From Alphaproteobacteria bacterium bin52 (GTDB lineage: Bacteria > Pseudomonadota > Alphaproteobacteria > Thalassobaculales > Thalassobaculaceae): 42,075 nt of DNA. The position numbers and the translations under genes are program-made. Below the pieces are notes generated by a model. The model was not told where the DNA came from, did no database searches, and was given only the letters and a program-made list of their open reading frames with translations. Positions 40,684 through 42,075 of this stretch are shown piece by piece. The stretch covers positions 1 to 42,075 of the forward strand of contig MPMT01000040.1 in NCBI GenBank assembly GCA_002238645.1. The letters run 5' to 3'. Position 1 is the stretch's first letter; the number at the start of each line of letters is the position of its first letter.

Positions 40684-40929
40684 TGGGGGCGGTGCGCGTA
40701 ACGCGCCTTCACGGCGGGGTCGAGCTCCACCGGCGCGTCGAGCGCGGCGACGAAGTCCGTTCCAGGCCTCGTCGTCGAGTGCGATGACGGGGCGCTCGCG
40801 CAGGATCTCGATCGCCGCCGCCTCGCTTGAGCGGAGCACAAATTCGGTGCGCGACACGCCCCTGATCGCGGCCGCGCGGTCGATGACGGCGAGACGTCCG
40901 CTGGACGTGCGGAAGTTCACCTGAGGCAT
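40684..40929 (-). pseudogene. TacA-type DUF1778 antitoxin, frameshifted
   Basis: It starts at the ATG at 40929 with V-N-F-R-T-S-S-G-R-L-A-V-I-D-R-A-A-A-I-R-G-V-S-R-T-E-F-V-L, the ribbon-helix-helix part of DUF1778 antitoxins. At the G pair at 40757-40758 one base appears extra: after A-L-D-D-E-A-W-N the native continuation D-F-V-A-A-L-D-A-P-V-E-L-D-P-A-V-K-A-R-Y is found one frame over. In the zero frame the antitoxin start is therefore open straight through into the toxin frame, giving one fused open frame of 249 codons. The toxin-neutralising tail is read in the wrong frame. A sequencing error in a GC-rich stretch is possible. Confidence 0.72.
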
Positions 40930-41311
40930 GCCGGTCTTCTTCGCCCGGGGCGTGTGGGGGTGCTGTGTTGGTGTGGAGAATATTAGCGTGTGTATAGAAT
41001 ACGGCTATCGCCGGCTGGCGCCTGGTTTCGACGCGGGCGTTCAGTGCCAGCCGTTGCCGTCCGGGTCCTCGTCCCCGGCGCGCATGGACGCGGCGGCCAT
41101 TGCCGTCCAGGTCTCGCGGTCGAGCCCGAGACGCCGGTTGAGCTTGTCGCAACCATGGTGAGCTCACCATGGTTGCGATAGCGGCTGAACCATAACATCA
41201 GGGTCAAATTCGTCACACCACGGTCGAACACGCCGGAACCGCCGCCTGTGTTGGTGAGAATCGGCACACGGTCGTCCGGCACGGTCGAGAGGCGTTCCGG
41301 TCCGCGGACGC
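40930..41311. other. 382-bp stretch with a 34-codon relic and a palindrome
   Basis: On the minus strand, from about 41148 to a TGA at 41041, a frame reads D-K-L-N-R-R-L-G-L-D-R-E-T-W-T-A-M-A-A-A-S-M and ends D-P-D-G-N-G-W-H; it looks like the end of a protein but I cannot name it. It begins inside the 32-bp palindrome at 41147-41178. No other gene is convincing. Confidence 0.4.
41147..41178. repeat. Perfect 32-bp palindrome
   Basis: Arms 41147-41162 (tcgcaaccatggtgag) and 41163-41178 are exact reverse complements with no loop. The flanks do not continue the symmetry. A junction of two inverted ends, an insertion footprint, or a dyad operator would all fit. It divides an unnamed coding relic on the left from the DUF2285-like side on the right. 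Confidence 0.9.
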
Positions 41312-41551
41312 TTACCGCCGGCCGCGAGGCCGGGCCCCGTCCCCGGATCCCGGCGCTCCGTCCAGGGAGCGGCGCACCAGCCGTCGCACCTTCGAGCGCA
41401 ACGCGCTGTCGGCATGCCAGTCTGCGTCCACCCGCTCGCGGCCGTAGAGATCGACGGCGATGTCGCGCAGCGGCTTGCCGGACCGCCGACCGGCCGCCGC
41501 CGGATCGCCTTCGCCGTCCTCCGCCGCCATGCCCCGCTCCGGACCGCTCAT
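41312..41551 (-). CDS. Short DUF2285-like protein or fragment
   Basis: 79 residues from the ATG at 41551. The segment GKPLRDIAVDLYGRERVDADWHADSALRSKVRRLVRRSLDG resembles the end of DUF2285 proteins, which occur in clusters of integrative elements and plasmids in alphaproteobacteria. The family's N-terminal part is missing; the first 25 residues here are low-complexity. It is either a short stand-alone variant or a 3' fragment. Its presence supports the idea that the right end of the window is a decayed mobile element. Confidence 0.5.
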   Translation of the reverse strand: MSGPERGMAAEDGEGDPAAAGRRSGKPLRDIAVDLYGRERVDADWHADSALRSKVRRLVRRSLDGAPGSGDGARPRGRR

Positions 41552-41579
41552 CGGCTGGGCCCGGACGCGTCCCGCGCCC

Positions 41580-42075
41580 CTACCACCGGATCGCGGCCCT
41601 CAGCATCACCCCGTGCTCGGGCGGCTCGTTGCCGTTCGCCGCTTCCTGGCGCGTCGCGTCGAGATTGACCTCGAAGCCCGGATCGCCCTCGATCGCCGAG
41701 GTCAGCCGCCAGCCGATGCGCCAGTCGCGCGCGCTGTCCGAGAGACCAAACCCGACATTCGGCGCGCCGGTGAAGCGGTCGCCGAACAGCGCCACCCCGT
41801 AGCCGAGCTCGCCCTGGAGGCCCCGCGCCGCCGCGAACTCGCCGTCGGGCGAGAGCCCGCCCGCATCGCGCGCGCCCCACAGCCGCTCCGCTGCGCTCGA
41901 CGTGGCGCCCAGCGTGGGGCTGAGCGAGAACGAGAGCCCGCGCCCGCGCTCCCCGGGCGCGAGCCGCACCGCACCTGATGCGCCCCACTCCTCGTAACCC
42001 TGGTCTGCGTGCGCGACCAGCATCTGCGCCTTGGCCTCGACCGAGAGGCCCGTCACCGGGTCGGTGTAATTGACG
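41580..42075 (-). CDS. Autotransporter-type outer-membrane beta-barrel, C-terminal part
   Basis: The frame is open to the right edge, so only about 165 C-terminal residues are seen; the true start lies beyond the window. Alternating polar/hydrophobic strands run through (GLSVEAKAQMLVAHADQGYEEWGASGAVRLAP, GLSFSLSPTLGA, GELGYGVALFGDRFTGAPNVGFGLSD, RDWRIGWRLTS, FEVNLDATRQEA) and the chain ends HGVMLRAAIRW, with the terminal aromatic residue typical of outer-membrane barrels. The SLSPTLGATSSAAERLW block is frequent in alphaproteobacterial Ig-like and autotransporter proteins. It would sit in the outer membrane and display or export an N-terminal passenger. Confidence 0.72.
   Translation of the reverse strand, partial: VNYTDPVTGLSVEAKAQMLVAHADQGYEEWGASGAVRLAPGERGRGLSFSLSPTLGATSSAAERLWGARDAGGLSPDGEFAAARGLQGELGYGVALFGDRFTGAPNVGFGLSDSARDWRIGWRLTSAIEGDPGFEVNLDATRQEAANGNEPPEHGVMLRAAIRW

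Noticed and set aside
40180..40929. A single 249-residue protein with an N-terminal DUF1778 domain and GNAT domain
   Set aside because: The native antitoxin tail is clearly present one frame over, so the fusion is best read as a frameshift, not as an evolved two-domain protein; it is kept as a finding.
1..42075. CRISPR arrays, tRNA and rRNA genes
   Set aside because: No regularly spaced short direct repeats and no tRNA or rRNA features were seen on reading; a dedicated scan was not possible.

Overview
The window is GC-rich (roughly 65 % by eye) and gene-dense, with short intergenic gaps and many 4-nt start/stop overlaps. The gene set points to an alphaproteobacterium, probably near Rhodospirillales: PhaR-type PHA regulator, DUF1194 protein, Bpt N-end-rule transferase, short PdxH, and a KorABC-like 2-oxoacid:ferredoxin oxidoreductase. 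This is inference from gene content; there is no rRNA or other marker gene.

Layout. 1-752 is the end of an IS4/IS1634-type transposase. 767-4354 holds housekeeping and solitary genes: SDR, PQQ sugar dehydrogenase, PdxH, glycine-zipper lipoprotein, NTF2-like protein. 4404-8289 is a small island bounded by inverted copies of the same IS1595-type end. It carries a truncated unknown gene, a PIN-domain gene and an HTH-ImmA/IrrE metalloprotease gene, an internally deleted IS1595 transposase, and an antitoxin whose toxin is missing. 8724-15342 is core-like: argG, a YbbA/YbbP-type ABC exporter divergent from a TesA-like esterase, RNA 2',3'-cyclic phosphodiesterase, DUF1194 protein.

15284-30205 is the metabolic heart. 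A class V PLP enzyme follows an ene-reductase that has lost its Fe-S cysteines. Next comes a CoA-ester module (SCP2-type thiolase, DUF35 partner, MaoC hydratase, MFE-2-like dehydrogenase, acyl-CoA dehydrogenase). It abuts a polyhydroxyalkanoate locus: phaB, phaA, an FMN 2-hydroxyacid oxidase, phaC, and a very small PhaE-like gene, with the regulator phaR divergent. PhaC has the length and triad spacing of class III synthases, but its apparent partner is only 106 residues. Two TGC-N3-GCA dyads lie where PhaR would be expected to bind. An amidase with a 71-residue coupled partner follows.

30287-39292 contains an M23 peptidase with three 25-residue repeats, a three-gene 2-oxoacid:ferredoxin oxidoreductase operon (flavoprotein, alpha, beta), a flavin reductase, Bpt and a TauD-type dioxygenase. 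39293-42075 is a decayed accessory region: a higA pseudogene with an in-frame TGA, a frameshifted TacA antitoxin in front of a TacT-type acetyltransferase that has lost its likely catalytic Tyr, a perfect 32-bp palindrome, a DUF2285-like short gene and the C-terminal barrel of an autotransporter that runs off the window.

Taken together, the beta-oxidation module (hydratase-2 and MFE-2 families, which use R-configured 3-hydroxyacyl-CoA), PhaA/PhaB and PhaC could share an acyl-CoA pool. The most interesting candidates are the miniature-partner PHA synthase with an embedded hydroxyacid oxidase, the Fe-S-less ene-reductase operon, the amidase with its coupled small partner, and the inverted-IS1595 island carrying the ImmA-PIN pair.
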